Assembly: GCA_964291635.2 (NCBI GenBank)
Contig: OZ219894.1
Coordinates: 124,001-188,000, forward strand
DNA length: 64,000 bases
Direction: 5' to 3'
Source of the DNA: JAPPHA01 sp964291635
Lineage (GTDB): Bacteria; Pseudomonadota; Alphaproteobacteria; Rhodobacterales; Rhodobacteraceae
This document shows, one piece after another, positions 53,507-61,589 of this stretch. A model generated the notes under the pieces. It made no database searches, had not been told where the DNA came from, and saw only the letters and a list, made by a program, of their open reading frames with translations. The translations under genes and the position numbers were made by a program. Numbering within the stretch: position 1 is the stretch's first letter; each line of letters opens with the position of its first letter.

Positions 53507-54306
53507 CCCGTTCGCCGTTCAACAAGACAATCCTTGGTGGTCGGATCGGCCGCAGTTTTTGGATTTCGGCGGTTTCGATCAGTTGCGGACTCGTTGCTTG
53601 GGAAATCGCCGCGCGGCTTTGGATAGATCCCTTTTTCCTGCCCCCGGTAAGCACCGTTTTTCTGGGAATCATCGAATTGATTGAAAGGGGTCTGCTCTTT
53701 GGCACCATTGGAATCAGCTTGTACCGAATATTGGCGGGTTTCCTCTTGGGGAGCATCGTCGCAATTCCAATCGGATTGATCGTTGGCATCTCGATAACCG
53801 CTCGGGCCATATTCGATCCGTACGTCCACTTTTTGCGTTTTATCCCGGCCCTGGCGCTTACGTCCCTGTTCCTTGTCTGGTTCGGTGTCGGCGAAGTCGC
53901 AAAGATACTGCAAGTGATGTACGCGACTGCATTCATCGTCATCGTCAATACGGCTACAGGTGTTGTCACGACGCATGAGAACAAGATTCTCGCGGCGCAA
54001 ACACTTGGCGCGTCCCCCTGGCAGATATTCTGGCTCGTGACGATACCGGCCTGTATTCCGTCCATTTATGTCGGAATGCGATTGGCCCTGGCAGGGTCCT
54101 TCATGGTCATCGTCGCGGTTGAAATGCTCGCCGCTGAATCGGGCCTGGGCTATCTGATCTGGACATCCAAAGTCTATTTCAAGATCGACTGGATGTTTGT
54201 GGGTATATTCTTCCTGGGCGCCTTGGGGTTGTTGGCCGACTACCTATGGAAAATGCTCGGCCGGCACGCGATCAGGCGCTTTGTCCGGGAAAGCGCAGAC
54301 TACTGA
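53503..54306 (+). CDS. ABC transporter permease, NitT/TauT (SsuC/TauC) type
   Basis: This inner-membrane subunit of about 267 residues has six helices. The N-terminal FWISAVSISCGLVAWEIAAR and FFLPPVSTVFLGIIELIERG are typical, and the coupling loop is ILAAQTLGASPWQIFWLVTI (about residue 164-183). ATG 53503 gives a 4-base overlap with the ATPase gene. The sulfatase gene begins one base after its stop, so import and hydrolysis genes are tightly coupled. Confidence 0.92.
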   Translation: MTRSPFNKTILGGRIGRSFWISAVSISCGLVAWEIAARLWIDPFFLPPVSTVFLGIIELIERGLLFGTIGISLYRILAGFLLGSIVAIPIGLIVGISITARAIFDPYVHFLRFIPALALTSLFLVWFGVGEVAKILQVMYATAFIVIVNTATGVVTTHENKILAAQTLGASPWQIFWLVTIPACIPSIYVGMRLALAGSFMVIVAVEMLAAESGLGYLIWTSKVYFKIDWMFVGIFFLGALGLLADYLWKMLGRHAIRRFVRESADY

Positions 54307-54307
54307 C

Positions 54308-55675
54308 ATGCCGCCCAATATTCTCCTTTTCCTCACGGATGATCATGGACAATGGGCGCTGGGTCCGTCGCGAAACGACCGCATTCAGGCACCGAACCTC
54401 GACTACCTCGCCGACACCGGCACGGTCATGGAAAACGCCTTCACGCCGACACCCGTGTGTTCTCCGGCCCGGGCCTGTTTGCTATCGGGACGCACGGCAT
54501 CACAGCACGGAATCCACGACTATCTCGACAATCTGCCAACTCACTTTCGGCGCGATTGGCTTGACGAACAAATAACCCTTCCGGAACTGCTGCATGACGC
54601 GGGCTATGGAACCGGCCTCGTCGGAAAATGGCACTTGGGCAACGACGACAAGAGCGCAAGGGGGTTCGATTCCTGGGGAGCGCTCGCGGGCGACTACCCG
54701 ATCGACGCGGCCGGTCCGGCCCGCTATTGCGTCAACGGTGAAATACGGACGATCGCGGGATCGAAGGCGTCGATCATTACCGATGGAGCGGTCAGGTTTC
54801 TGAAGAATCGCGACAAGGATCGTCCCTTTTTCCTGTTTGTCGGCCATGTTTCCACCCACAGCCCCTGGGAAGGCCATCCGAAGAGGTTGGTCGCACGCTA
54901 CGCAACGCATGATTTCGCCGAGGTGCCGCAGCACGAAACATACCCGTTTGGTGAACAGAACCTGGAATCAAGACATCTCATCGACCGCTCCGAGCCGCGC
55001 GCCGCTCTCGCGCAGTACTACGCATCGGTGACGTCGATTGATGAAGGAGTCGGGCGACTGATGGATACACTCGACGCCGAAGGACTGGGTGACGAGACGG
55101 TTATCATTTACACATCGGATCATGGGTTGAATTGCGGCCATCACGGGATCTGGGGAAAGGGCAACGGTACGTTGCCCCTGAACATGGTGGAAGAGAGCAT
55201 CAGGATTCCCATGGTCCTCAATGGCCCCGGTATCAGCAAAGGCCAGGTACGCGGTGAATTCGTCGACCATCTGGACCTGTTTTCGACGATCGTCGACCTG
55301 GCAGGGCTGCAACATCCATGCGACATCGAATACGCCGGAAAGTCGTTCCGGCACATTCTCGCCGGGGAAAGCTCGGAAAACTGGAGGCAAATGCAATTCT
55401 GCGAGTATGGCAATGTGCAAATGGTCCGCGACAGCCGCTTCAAGCTGGTCATCTGGCACGATACGGGTAAACACCGGCTATTCGATTTGCACAGTGATCA
55501 GCGGGAGGAACGAGATCTCGCAAAAATGCCGGAACATGCAAACCGTTGCGATGACATGCTGAGCCGACTGCGGGACTACTACGACCGCTTCAGTCTGCCC
55601 CATTCGTCAGGCGTTCGCCCGGGAGGGCCGGAGACAACCAACATCACGTCTCCCTGGTGTCGCGAAGCAGGTTAG
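54308..55675 (+). CDS. Type I sulfatase, operon-linked to the importer
   Basis: This 455-residue sulfatase starts at ATG 54308, one base after the permease stop. NILLFLTDDHGQWALGP (about residue 4-20) carries metal ligands, VCSPARACLLSGRTASQHG (Cys about 57) is the formylglycine site, KWHLGNDD (about 115-122) and IIYTSDHGLNCGHHGIWGKG (about 265-284) complete the active site. There is no signal peptide, so it is cytoplasmic. The two sulfatases of this locus differ in sequence and probably act on different esters or successive sulfate groups. No sulfatase-maturation gene is in the window. Confidence 0.92.
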   Translation: MPPNILLFLTDDHGQWALGPSRNDRIQAPNLDYLADTGTVMENAFTPTPVCSPARACLLSGRTASQHGIHDYLDNLPTHFRRDWLDEQITLPELLHDAGYGTGLVGKWHLGNDDKSARGFDSWGALAGDYPIDAAGPARYCVNGEIRTIAGSKASIITDGAVRFLKNRDKDRPFFLFVGHVSTHSPWEGHPKRLVARYATHDFAEVPQHETYPFGEQNLESRHLIDRSEPRAALAQYYASVTSIDEGVGRLMDTLDAEGLGDETVIIYTSDHGLNCGHHGIWGKGNGTLPLNMVEESIRIPMVLNGPGISKGQVRGEFVDHLDLFSTIVDLAGLQHPCDIEYAGKSFRHILAGESSENWRQMQFCEYGNVQMVRDSRFKLVIWHDTGKHRLFDLHSDQREERDLAKMPEHANRCDDMLSRLRDYYDRFSLPHSSGVRPGGPETTNITSPWCREAG

Positions 55676-55888
55676 ATTCCGACGGCCATTTCTCCGAATT
55701 CGGCACCTGGAGAACGCCCGCGCCTGTTTCGCGTCGCGGCGGTTTGGCAACCGCTCCGGGGACAACGGCTGCCAGTATTCGCATCGGCAGCGGATGATCG
55801 CTTTCCGGAACGTCCTGATACCCGGTTTCCGGAACAGAAAAAAAATTTGCCGCCCTTGAAGATTGTGCTCGACATCCCATCTATGTTA

Positions 55889-55907
55889 ATGTAAATCACA
55901 TTTACAT
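55889..55907. promoter_or_regulatory. Perfect 19-base palindrome before the DUF2852 gene
   Basis: ATGTAAAT (55889-55896) and ATTTACAT (55900-55907) are exact reverse complements around CAC. The site ends 19 bases before the ATG at 55927, in the position of a -10 or early transcript region, so a bound protein would probably repress. No dedicated regulator is adjacent. Confidence 0.5.
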
Positions 55908-55926
55908 AGAAGGAAGCAACGCTACC

Positions 55927-56316
55927 ATGAAAGGAAGTCGCCCAATGTCAACGGCCGCACACTGGTTTTCGAAAGCCGAACGCTGGCTGGATGAACACGG
56001 AAGGATCGCCTGGCTTGCGGTCATGATCGTGGGTTTCATCGTCGCATGGCCAATTGGCCTTGCCATTCTCTTCTACATGATCTGGAGCAAACGAATGACT
56101 CGTTCTTTTTTCGCCTGCAAGTCGAGCACCCGCTTCGGCCGCGGCAGTGGCAACACTGCATTTGACGCCTACAAGGCGGAAACCCTGAAGCGTCTCGAAG
56201 ACGAACAGAAGGCTTTCAGGAAATTCCTCGATCGGCTCCGCGAAGCCAAGGACAAGGCCGAATTCGAGCAGTTTCTGGCGGAGAGAAACAAGCCCAGCAC
56301 GAGCGCCGAAGCCTGA
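55927..56316 (+). CDS. DUF2852 domain membrane protein
   Basis: This 129-residue protein of a mostly alphaproteobacterial family of unknown function has one clear membrane segment, IAWLAVMIVGFIVAWPIGLA followed by ILFYMIWSK (about residue 27-55). A basic segment with phenylalanine (RMTRSFFACKS) follows. A charged helical tail then begins AYKAETLKRLEDEQKAFRKF and is probably cytoplasmic and coiled. ATG 55927 has an AGAAGGAAG site; ATG 55945 also has AAGGAAG and is possible. A palindrome lies just upstream and a strong hairpin just downstream, so it is an independent transcription unit. Confidence 0.85.
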   Translation: MKGSRPMSTAAHWFSKAERWLDEHGRIAWLAVMIVGFIVAWPIGLAILFYMIWSKRMTRSFFACKSSTRFGRGSGNTAFDAYKAETLKRLEDEQKAFRKFLDRLREAKDKAEFEQFLAERNKPSTSAEA

Positions 56317-56333
56317 CACGAGCCCCGGGAAAC

Positions 56334-56372
56334 CGCACCCTCTTCCTCTACCCCTCCATGGAAGAGGGTGCG
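56334..56372 (+). terminator. Strong hairpin after the DUF2852 gene
   Basis: CGCACCCTCTTCC (56334-56346) pairs exactly over 13 bases with 56360-56372, with a 13-base pyrimidine-rich loop. It lies 17 bases after the stop codon. There is no T-run on the plus strand. It is also near the end of the converging gene at 56458 and may serve both. Confidence 0.65.
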
Positions 56373-56457
56373 CCGCCGGGACAGCCGTTTTACACCGACC
56401 CTTTCCCATACGCCGAACATCGACGACGCGGTTTCTGACGGAAGGACCCGTCCACCG

Positions 56458-57012
56458 TCATGGCCTGATTCCCGCGAGCGCCTCGATCAGATCCTTCGCC
56501 CGCGCATTTGCTCTCGAGTCATTCCGCGGCGCCTTTTCCGGCTTCCGCACTCCATTCAATGCCGAATTGTTTCCAAAGTCCAAGGACGAACCAGGATTGT
56601 CTTCCAACTGGCGCTGCCACGCCAGAACGACGTCCAGAGCTTCATTTCGGGGAATGCCCGCGACCGCGCGTGCGACAGAGTGAATTCGTTCAGAGGCACG
56701 CCCAACAGTCATCGGAAAGGCCCGGGTGATCGTTCGCCCCGCCGGAGTGGGAACAAGGACAGGCCCGAACTTCAGAGAGAACTTCCTTTCGAGCAAGCCG
56801 TCAGCGCACAACGACGCAACCTCCTTTTGCATCGCGGCCGAGCGGATGCCCTCGACACCAACACATTCAAATCGAAAATCCATTTGAACCCCCGCCGCGT
56901 TAATGAGCAGATACACGGCGCACTGGAGATGATCCCGACCGCTCGTACCGCCTTCCTCGAGCAAGGCGTCGATGACGGAAGTCAGGATTGCCACTGTCCG
57001 CATTCGAGTCAT
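56458..57012 (-). CDS. Uncharacterised 184-residue protein
   Basis: I do not recognise a named family. The first 90 residues (LTSVIDALLEEGGTSGRDHL, QCAVYLLINAAGVQMDFRFE, VASLCADGLLERKFSLKFGP, VLVPTPAGR) resemble the winged-helix pattern of YwgA/Panacea-type accessory proteins: two helices, a shape-recognition segment, then a beta wing. The remainder (about 95-184) is basic and probably helical, with RNEALDVVLAWQRQLED. ATG 57012 has GGAGAG upstream on the minus strand. It is convergent with DUF2852 and divergent from dmdA. Codon use looks like its neighbours, so it is likely a real gene. Confidence 0.6.
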   Translation of the reverse strand: MTRMRTVAILTSVIDALLEEGGTSGRDHLQCAVYLLINAAGVQMDFRFECVGVEGIRSAAMQKEVASLCADGLLERKFSLKFGPVLVPTPAGRTITRAFPMTVGRASERIHSVARAVAGIPRNEALDVVLAWQRQLEDNPGSSLDFGNNSALNGVRKPEKAPRNDSRANARAKDLIEALAGIRP

Positions 57013-57341
57013 GATCTCTCCGGTTCCCGTCGTGCCGCCTCAACCAGCCGCTGCTGAACCGGTTTCAGATACAGGCCCAACTATTGCTGCCGTCCGCGGG
57101 AGATAGACTCATTCGACAAGGCGAAAAACAGCAAATCCGCTTTTGCCGTGCAGGCTGTAGTTCGGTCCCGGCCGCCAAACAGTTTCAGTAGTGTCATTTC
57201 CGGATGCCCTATCGTGAGCCTTCGTCCCAGATTGTTCAATGTGCCGGAACCTGATAGCCACCCAGAAATTGAACGGCGTGACGTCTGCAATCGCGATGAC
57301 GCCACTGGCTTTTCCCTCACGTTGCAAGGCATGAATGGACG
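57013..57341. other. 329-base divergent promoter region before the DmdA-like gene
   Basis: No gene was recognised. Minus-strand frames at 57081-57351 lack family resemblance. The region should contain promoters for both the unknown gene and the DmdA homologue. No clear inverted repeat was found. Confidence 0.45.
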
Positions 57342-58445
57342 ATGAAGGCATTCAGGCTTTCCATGGCGACCCGCCTGAGACTAACTCCATTTACGCATCG
57401 TGTAGAGACCTCCGGTGTGACCTCCTATTCCGTCTACAACCATATGCTTCTTCCTTCGGTCTTTCGATCATTGGAAGAGGACTATTGGCACCTCCGGTCC
57501 GCAGTCCAGCTCTGGGACGTGTCTGCGGAACGCCAGGTCGAGATCGACGGCCCCGACGCGTTTCGACTAATCCAGCTGACGACGCCCCGTGATCTGTCCC
57601 GTATGCAGAACGATCAATGCTGCTATATCCCCGTGGTCGATGACCACGGCCGACTTCAGAACGATCCCGTTCTCGTGCGGCTTGGCGCAACACGCTTCAG
57701 GGCCTCTCTCGCGGACAGTGACCTGTTGCTGTTCTACAAGGGCCTCGCAAGCGGACTTGGAATGGACGTTTCGGTGTTCGAACCGGATGTGTCCCCGCTG
57801 GCGGTCCAGGGCCCGTTGGCCGACGAGCTGGTTGGAATTGTATTCGGAGAAGACACCGTCAAGCTCAGGTATTTCCGGCACCGGCGCGTGTCCGTGGCCG
57901 GGACCGACATGGTGATCGCGCGCTCGGGGTGGTCTCGCCAGGGCGGTTTCGAAATCTATCTCGAAGGATCCGAGAACGGTGAAGCGCTCTGGGACCTCCT
58001 GTTCGAGGCCGGGCAGGATCTCGACATCCGCGCGGGATGCCCGAATTATATCGAAAGAATTTCGGGCGGCCTGCTGTCTTACGGAAATGACATGACCGAC
58101 GAGCACACGCCCTTCGAGGCAGGCCTTGCAAAATTCTGCAATCTGGAAACACCCCTCTGCCTTGGCCACCACGCGCTCGTGGATCAACAGGAACCATCCC
58201 GGATGATTCGCCCGATTGAAATCCTGGGCGACCCCGTCCCGGAAATCAGGGATCGTTGGATGGTGGCGGATGAAAAAGGAAACCCGGCGGGCGCCATTTC
58301 CTCGACCGTCTGGTCACCCGAGTTCAAGACCAATGTCGCAATTGGAATGGTCGATCGCCACACAAACCTGCCAGGTAGCCGAATTGTCGTTCACGCACCC
58401 GACGGAGAACGCGAAGCCGTGATTCGCGACGCCTTCTGGATGTAA
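57342..58445 (+). CDS. dmdA: Dimethylsulfoniopropionate demethylase-like protein (DmdA / GcvT family)
   Basis: This 367-residue tetrahydrofolate-dependent aminomethyltransferase-fold protein matches the DmdA branch much better than GcvT. Characteristic stretches are TPFTHRVETSGVTSYSVYNH and MLLPSVF (about residue 15-41), WHLRSAVQLWDVSAERQVEI (about 50-69), VSVFEPDVSPLAVQGPLADE (about 143-162), RSGWSRQGGFEIYLEG (about 196-211), AGCPNYIERISGGLLSYGND (about 232-251) and the C-terminal TNVAIGMVDRHTN. DmdA moves a methyl group from DMSP to tetrahydrofolate, giving methylmercaptopropionate. ATG 57363 is an alternative start. No dmdB/C/D genes follow. Closely related DmdA-like paralogues with other methylated substrates exist, so activity is probable but not certain. 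Confidence 0.78.
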   Translation: MKAFRLSMATRLRLTPFTHRVETSGVTSYSVYNHMLLPSVFRSLEEDYWHLRSAVQLWDVSAERQVEIDGPDAFRLIQLTTPRDLSRMQNDQCCYIPVVDDHGRLQNDPVLVRLGATRFRASLADSDLLLFYKGLASGLGMDVSVFEPDVSPLAVQGPLADELVGIVFGEDTVKLRYFRHRRVSVAGTDMVIARSGWSRQGGFEIYLEGSENGEALWDLLFEAGQDLDIRAGCPNYIERISGGLLSYGNDMTDEHTPFEAGLAKFCNLETPLCLGHHALVDQQEPSRMIRPIEILGDPVPEIRDRWMVADEKGNPAGAISSTVWSPEFKTNVAIGMVDRHTNLPGSRIVVHAPDGEREAVIRDAFWM

Positions 58446-59280
58446 CATCGATCCGTCACCCGCCTCTTGGGCGTTGAAGCGGGGCGTTCCGCATGCGTCT
58501 TGATCCGGTCTGCTTTCATGCGGGAAATCCTTCCGATCCATTCACCTTGATCGGAGGACATTTCCGAGGCGAAATACGCGCCCGCAACGCCGTAGACAGC
58601 TCTTCCATGAAGGTTTGCGGCGAAACCGAGCATGACCTTGTGGCGGAATTCGAGCGCAGGGACGGCTCGCAGAACATTCGAAAGGCCAAGGGAAAGGGTC
58701 GCCGGAGACATTTTGGGGCTGACGCCGCGGGTTCGGCCACACCGCCGGAGCGGCGTCAGCAAGCCCGTCGGCTTTGTCGAAATCGCGGCGGCATCCGGGA
58801 CGGGCAGCGCTATCGCTGTCGTGGACCGGGAATCCGGTGCTTCAGGATTGGATCGACATCACCATCTCCGGTGCCACCGCAGTGAACCTCCGTCGCCTGA
58901 AGGCGGCGGCTTCTCGGCCAAGCCTCGGACCACTGCCCCTACTTCGCGACCGAAGGCCAGTTCCTGGCCCCAATGCGAGACACCTACAGGGCTCCGGTGA
59001 GCCCTTCAACAAGGAGCGCGCATTCCCCTGCGCGAGTTCTATGGCCGCGCGGCCGCCGTGGCGGTTTCGACGTCGGAGGTCAGCCGGCTGCAAGAGATCT
59101 GCGTCTTCCACCACTTCGCCATCGGTTCGTCGACCCGGCGGCCGGTTGGGACGTCGATGTGCGGCAATTCGTCGATCAGCCAGGCAAGTGATCGAAATCC
59201 TGCATCCGGCAGGCGTCGAGCATACTGTCGATGTTCCCGATGATCGCGGCACCGAGTTCGATCCAGGAGCAATGCTGAGT
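58446..59280. other. 835 bases without a confident gene, possible degenerate sequence
   Basis: Short coding-like fragments occur in different frames: plus strand near 58730-58830 (PVGFVEIAAASGTGSAIAVV) and minus strand near 59050-59200 (WLIDELPHIDVPTGRRVDEP). They do not join into one frame, and none has a start signal. The first loosely resembles the tail of an IS66-type accessory protein, which I cannot confirm. The region is best described as decayed accessory DNA. Confidence 0.4.
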
Positions 59281-60186
59281 TCAACAAGCGCTCTTGTCGG
59301 ATACCAGGCTCCAGAAGTTTTCGGCCACGTGGGGGAGCGGGTTCCTGGCACGGAAAATTCGGACTTCGACCGGGATACACCAGCTCTGATCGCCCGCGAG
59401 TACAAGTGAACCTTCGCTGACGGACATTCTTGCCAACATCTCGTTGATCCACGTGACGCCCAATCCGCTCTCCGCCATGGATTTCAAGGCACCGGCGAGA
59501 GGCGAGGAAGAACTCTTCTTTACGAACACAGGGGCATTATGACGTGCCAGCATGGCGTCAACGATCTGGCCGAGCGCCGAAGCTTCCGAGAAATAAAGGT
59601 ACTTAACCGGGGCTTGCCGTGTTCCGGGAAGCGCATGGATCGGCAAACCCTCGGCATCGGGAGCGGAAACCGGGATCAAACGGTCCAAGCCAACGACCGA
59701 GGACTCGAAAAGCGACTGGTCGAACCCCAGGTCCGCGTCAGGGTGCCAAATGCAGAGCATGAAGTGACACAGCCCGTGGGTGAGATACCTGGCGCAGGTG
59801 TTCATATGGTTGGATTCCAGGCTCAAGGGGACATCCGCCGTGTTGCCGGGAATCGATTGATACCAGTCGGGAAAGAAGAGGATTGAAATAGTGTGCGTCG
59901 CCGCGAACTTCATGGTGTTCGCACCTTTCGCCGTCTGCCGAATGTTCTCCAGTCCCTGATGGATCTGGTGAGTGACGTTTTTGGCAATCGGTACGAGTTG
60001 GCGGCCGCCGTCCGTGAGTCGGATAGGCCGGCTGTTCCGATCAAACAGGGTGACGCCAACCCACTCTTCAAGCAGCCGGATCCGGCGGCTGAATGCCGGT
60101 TGCGTCACGTTCCGGCGATGGGCGGCCCGCGAAAAACTGCCTGCCTCTACCAGCGCAAGGAAATCTTCGAACCAAGCGATCCTCAT
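59281..60186 (-). CDS. LysR family transcriptional regulator
   Basis: This 301-residue regulator starts at ATG 60186 (MRIAWFEDFLALVEAGSFSR). A longer open frame reaching 60375 is not LysR-like in its first 63 residues. The helix-turn-helix is SFSRAAHRRNVTQPAFSRRI (about residue 18-37), followed by the effector domain (THTISILFFPDWYQSIPGN, VSAPDAEGLPIHALPG, MAESGLGVTWINEML). It is divergent from the PhnD-type receptor gene across an AT-rich 450-base region with an inverted repeat, so it probably controls that importer. It could also serve the DmdA homologue beyond its 3' end. Confidence 0.9.
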   Translation of the reverse strand: MRIAWFEDFLALVEAGSFSRAAHRRNVTQPAFSRRIRLLEEWVGVTLFDRNSRPIRLTDGGRQLVPIAKNVTHQIHQGLENIRQTAKGANTMKFAATHTISILFFPDWYQSIPGNTADVPLSLESNHMNTCARYLTHGLCHFMLCIWHPDADLGFDQSLFESSVVGLDRLIPVSAPDAEGLPIHALPGTRQAPVKYLYFSEASALGQIVDAMLARHNAPVFVKKSSSSPLAGALKSMAESGLGVTWINEMLARMSVSEGSLVLAGDQSWCIPVEVRIFRARNPLPHVAENFWSLVSDKSAC

Positions 60187-60638
60187 TGCCGCTCCACCTT
60201 TTCGCAGTTCCATGAAATCCACCGCGTCCCGATGATTAGACAGAACCACGACAATCGCAATCGGGTATTGATCGGCCTTGACAACGTCACGTTCGGCATG
60301 GTGCATTCCGATCGACAATCGAGAAATCGCATGAAAATTGCCAGATTTGAAAACCGTGACGAAAATTTTTTTCAATTAGTATCGCAAAAACAAAAAATTA
60401 AAGATCACCTGGAAGATGTCGCCACGCCATATTATTAAAAAATTGCATGATTTTATTTGCAATTGGTATTGGCCGAATCGACTTGAAGGGCTTATTCAAA
60501 TGGCAAGGATACGGCTCCCCGTTCCGATCTCGTCATGCCGTTGCCGACATTTGCTCAAAAAATCGCGCACGTGTAATTGATCGGAGCGAGATGGGGATTC
60601 CCCGCATCTTTGTATTTCATTTAGGGGGAGGATACCTA
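60187..60638. promoter_or_regulatory. AT-rich divergent promoter region (LysR / phosphonate-type importer)
   Basis: The region between the divergent LysR and receptor starts is strikingly AT-rich at about 60355-60475 compared with the surrounding DNA. It contains the inverted repeat at 60441-60464 and a GGGGGAGG ribosome binding site at about 60623. It has no recognised gene. Confidence 0.5.
60441..60464. promoter_or_regulatory. Inverted repeat in LysR/importer intergenic region
   Basis: AATTGCA (60441-60447) and TGCAATT (60458-60464) are exact reverse complements separated by 10 bases. A dyad of this spacing in a divergent LysR promoter is a typical LysR recognition site. Confidence 0.5.
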
Positions 60639-61505
60639 ATGTCAAACGTCAAGAAGATTTTGGCTGGCGCGGTTGCCTTGTTGCTTATGGCAAGTGCGGT
60701 TCAGGCTGACACGATAAAGTTCGGCGTGACCGACCTCACCGGTCTTGAAGAGCTGCAAACCAATTACGGGGATTTTGTCGCTGCGCTGGAAGAAGTAACC
60801 GGCGACACAATCGAGTACTTTCCGGTCAATAGCCGTACGGCGGCCGTCGAAGCGATGGCCAACGGTCATGTCGACTACATTCTCACGGGACCGGCCGAAT
60901 ACATCGTGTTCCGGGCACGTGCCAAAGCCATACCCGTGGTTGCCTGGCAACGCGTCGACTACTACACGTCACTGTTGGTCACCAACGAATCGCCGATCAA
61001 GACGTTGGCCGACGTGAAGGGCAAGATCGTTGCCTTTGGTGACGTGGGGTCCACATCGACCCATTTGGCACCGGCCCAGTTGCTTGCCAGCATCGGCTAC
61101 ATGCCAAACGTGGACTATACGGCGTTGAATATCCATCGCGGCGTGTCCATTGAAGCCATGCTTCAAGGCGATGTCGATACCATTGCCGTCGGTTCATCGC
61201 ATGTGATCAACATTCGTATGGCGTTCCCCGACGTCGGAATACGTGTCGCTGCCCGTGGCCCGGACCTGCCGAACGATGTCCTGGTCGCCGGAGCCCACGT
61301 CCCCGCCGAAAATGTGGAGAAAATTCGCGCGGCTTTCGTGGACAACGCAACGATGCTCATGGAGGCGGCACTCAAGAGTGAAGATAACAAGAAGTACATC
61401 GGAGGCAAGTTCATTCCGACAGTCGAAGATTCCGACTACGAATACGTGCGCCAAGCCTACATAACGGTGGGTGCAGAGAACCTCGCCAAGTTCATTGATG
61501 AATGA
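60639..61505 (+). CDS. Phosphate/phosphite/phosphonate-type ABC binding protein (PhnD-like)
   Basis: This 288-residue periplasmic receptor has the signal peptide MSNVKKILAGAVALLLMASA, with cleavage after VQA (residue 23). ATG 60639 has a strong GGGGGAGG site. Family features are NYGDFVAALEEVTGDTIEYF, VEAMANGHVDYILTGPAEYI, VKGKIVAFGDVGSTSTHLAP and LNIHRGVSIEAMLQGDVDTI. PhnD-like receptors bind phosphonates or phosphite, but some relatives carry other small anions. No C-P lyase or phosphonatase gene is in view, so the ligand is open. A perfect hairpin follows. Confidence 0.88.
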   Translation: MSNVKKILAGAVALLLMASAVQADTIKFGVTDLTGLEELQTNYGDFVAALEEVTGDTIEYFPVNSRTAAVEAMANGHVDYILTGPAEYIVFRARAKAIPVVAWQRVDYYTSLLVTNESPIKTLADVKGKIVAFGDVGSTSTHLAPAQLLASIGYMPNVDYTALNIHRGVSIEAMLQGDVDTIAVGSSHVINIRMAFPDVGIRVAARGPDLPNDVLVAGAHVPAENVEKIRAAFVDNATMLMEAALKSEDNKKYIGGKFIPTVEDSDYEYVRQAYITVGAENLAKFIDE

Positions 61506-61547
61506 TGAGCCATCTGATGCCGCCGCCTGCCGGCGGCCAAATCGAGG

Positions 61548-61578
61548 CACCTCTGCGGGTCGTCCGCCCGCAGAGGTG
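61548..61578 (+). terminator. Intra-operon hairpin after the PhnD-like gene
   Basis: CACCTCTGCGGG (61548-61559) pairs exactly with CCCGCAGAGGTG (61567-61578) around a 7-base loop, 12 bases before the ATPase GTG. It is the fourth receptor gene in this window followed by a perfect GC-rich hairpin. Confidence 0.7.
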
Positions 61579-61589
61579 AGTTCTCGGGG

